A DNA stretch of 6,161 bases, taken from NCBI GenBank assembly GCA_016213455.1, contig JACRAG010000332.1, forward strand, positions 1 to 6,161, read 5' to 3'. Numbering within the stretch: the stretch's first letter is position 1; every line of letters begins with the position of its first letter. Source of the stretch: Anaerolineae bacterium (lineage in GTDB: Bacteria; Chloroflexota; Anaerolineae; Anaerolineales; Anaerolineaceae). The notes beneath the pieces were generated by a model. The model did not search any database. It was not told the DNA's origin and saw only the letters and a list, made by a program, of their open reading frames with translations. This document shows positions 5,432 through 6,161 of this stretch, one piece after another. The translations under genes were made by a program, and so were the position numbers.

Positions 5432-6161
5432 TCACGCATTTCGTTTGGTAGCCAGCAGGCCCAACATGCCCATGCCCAGCAGCCCCGCCCAGAAGAAGAA
5501 CGGCGCGCCCGGCGATACCGCCGCCAGGCTGTTGCCCACCGGCGGCGAGACCAGATTGCCGATGCCCGAGAAGAACATCACCATGCCGGTGGCGGTGCCG
5601 GCGTAAGCCACCCCCACGTCTTTGATCTCGATCACATTGGTCATCAACACCGCCATATAACCGTCGCGCACCATGCCTGCCAGCACCACCGCCGCCCACA
5701 CCCACGGTCCGCTCACCACACCCAGCAGGCTGACGCCGGTCAGCATCATCAGCGTGGTGACCACCATCACCCATTTGCGCGTGCCCAGCCGGTCGGAAAT
5801 CATCGCGATGGGAATGGTGCAGATCAGGCTGAGCAGGTGGAACGTCGCCAGTGCGCTGTCGGCGGAAGTGGCGCTCCAGCCGGTGTTGCGCAAGTGCAGC
5901 GGCAGGTAACCCAGCACGCCCTGCACGCAGCCGCTCATCCCCAGGATGGTGATTCCCAGCAGCCAGACATTGCGAATCTTGAGCACATGCACAAACGCCT
6001 GGCGCATCGACAGCCGGGGCGCCGCGTTTTGCCCGCCGGCTTGCGCGGGTTGGCGAATGAAGAACCAGGGCAGCGCCAGCAGCAGCGCCAGCCCGCCGTA
6101 GAAGAACATCACCGCCCGCCAGCCGCCCAGCAGCGGCGAAATCACGGTGGCGCTGAGCGCC
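5432..6161 (-). CDS. MFS transporter, C-terminal two-thirds (5' end beyond window)
   Basis: The minus-strand frame is open from the right edge to TGA 5434-5432 and gives 242 visible residues; the usual 400-residue length implies about 160 are missing at the N-terminus. It begins in the TM5-TM6 region with the MFS-typical GGWRAVMFFYG turn. It has a hydrophilic central loop (RQPAQAGGQNAAPRLS), then six further membrane helices. The A-like motif SDRLGTRK (about 122-129) lies between the second and third helices of the C-terminal half, where MFS proteins repeat it. The substrate is not predictable: no drug-efflux antiporter motif C can be checked because the first half is absent. A GTG at 6145 is not a true start, since the protein is homologous to MFS upstream of it. 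It converges with the desaturase gene on a shared terminator. Confidence 0.9.
   Translation of the reverse strand, partial: ALSATVISPLLGGWRAVMFFYGGLALLLALPWFFIRQPAQAGGQNAAPRLSMRQAFVHVLKIRNVWLLGITILGMSGCVQGVLGYLPLHLRNTGWSATSADSALATFHLLSLICTIPIAMISDRLGTRKWVMVVTTLMMLTGVSLLGVVSGPWVWAAVVLAGMVRDGYMAVLMTNVIEIKDVGVAYAGTATGMVMFFSGIGNLVSPPVGNSLAAVSPGAPFFFWAGLLGMGMLGLLATKRNA

Noticed and set aside
5043..5774. A 243-codon minus-strand frame spanning the terminator and the end of the desaturase
   Set aside because: It runs through a perfect intrinsic terminator and two real genes on opposite strands, and its glycine/arginine-rich sequence has no recognisable domain.
1..6161. CRISPR array, tRNA/rRNA, toxin-antitoxin, phage or defence module
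   Set aside because: I saw no regularly spaced direct repeats, no cloverleaf or rRNA signature, and no gene of those families among the coding regions.

Overview
The window is about 6.2 kb of GC-rich bacterial chromosome-like sequence. It holds six protein genes that look real and intact or cut by a window edge, plus one small membrane-protein gene. It also has several clear hairpins and terminators, one MITE-like palindromic repeat and one degenerate insertion-sequence-like stretch. The repeated DUF5671-type membrane protein, the membrane-anchored NTF2-like partner and the UroD-like methyltransferase-family protein together fit a Chloroflexota (Anaerolineae-like) genome. This is inference from family composition, since there is no rRNA or marker gene to settle it.

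Layout, left to right. Positions 1-1602 (minus strand) hold a tight two-gene unit: a single-pass membrane protein with an NTF2/DUF4878-like extracytoplasmic domain, followed after 5 bases by a large multi-pass protein with five ~80-residue-spaced repeats (DUF5671 type), cut by the left edge. Positions 1642-1694 hold a compact regulatory knot. A terminator for the upstream small gene and the probable promoter and 5' hairpin of the two-gene unit occupy the same bases. Positions 1728-1943 (minus) encode a 71-residue, two-helix membrane protein resembling an orphan PLDc_N domain, with a good Shine-Dalgarno and a TATAAT box upstream. Positions 1944-2289 are non-coding and contain a 98-bp inverted repeat of the widespread GTCATTGCGAG...GAAGCAATCTC type.

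Positions 2290-2898 (minus) encode a GNAT acetyltransferase, and 3022-4038 (minus) a UroD/MtaA-superfamily protein. A 20-bp-stem hairpin separates them, so they are probably separate transcripts. The divergent intergenic region 4039-4295 carries inverted and direct GGTCAC/GACCCCCTG repeats that look like worn IS21-type ends. Positions 4296-5306 (plus) encode a membrane fatty acid desaturase with all three histidine boxes. A perfect 15-bp bidirectional terminator (5371-5411) separates it from a convergent MFS transporter gene (minus, from 5432 to beyond the right edge).

Most of these genes look like independent housekeeping or accessory functions (membrane lipid unsaturation, transport, acetylation, one-carbon or corrinoid-type chemistry) and not one pathway. 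I do not see a defence system, CRISPR array, toxin-antitoxin pair, phage module or biosynthetic cluster. The items most worth a second look are the repeat architecture and pairing of the 1-1602 unit, the overlapping terminator/5' hairpin at 1642-1694, and the two palindromic non-coding elements.
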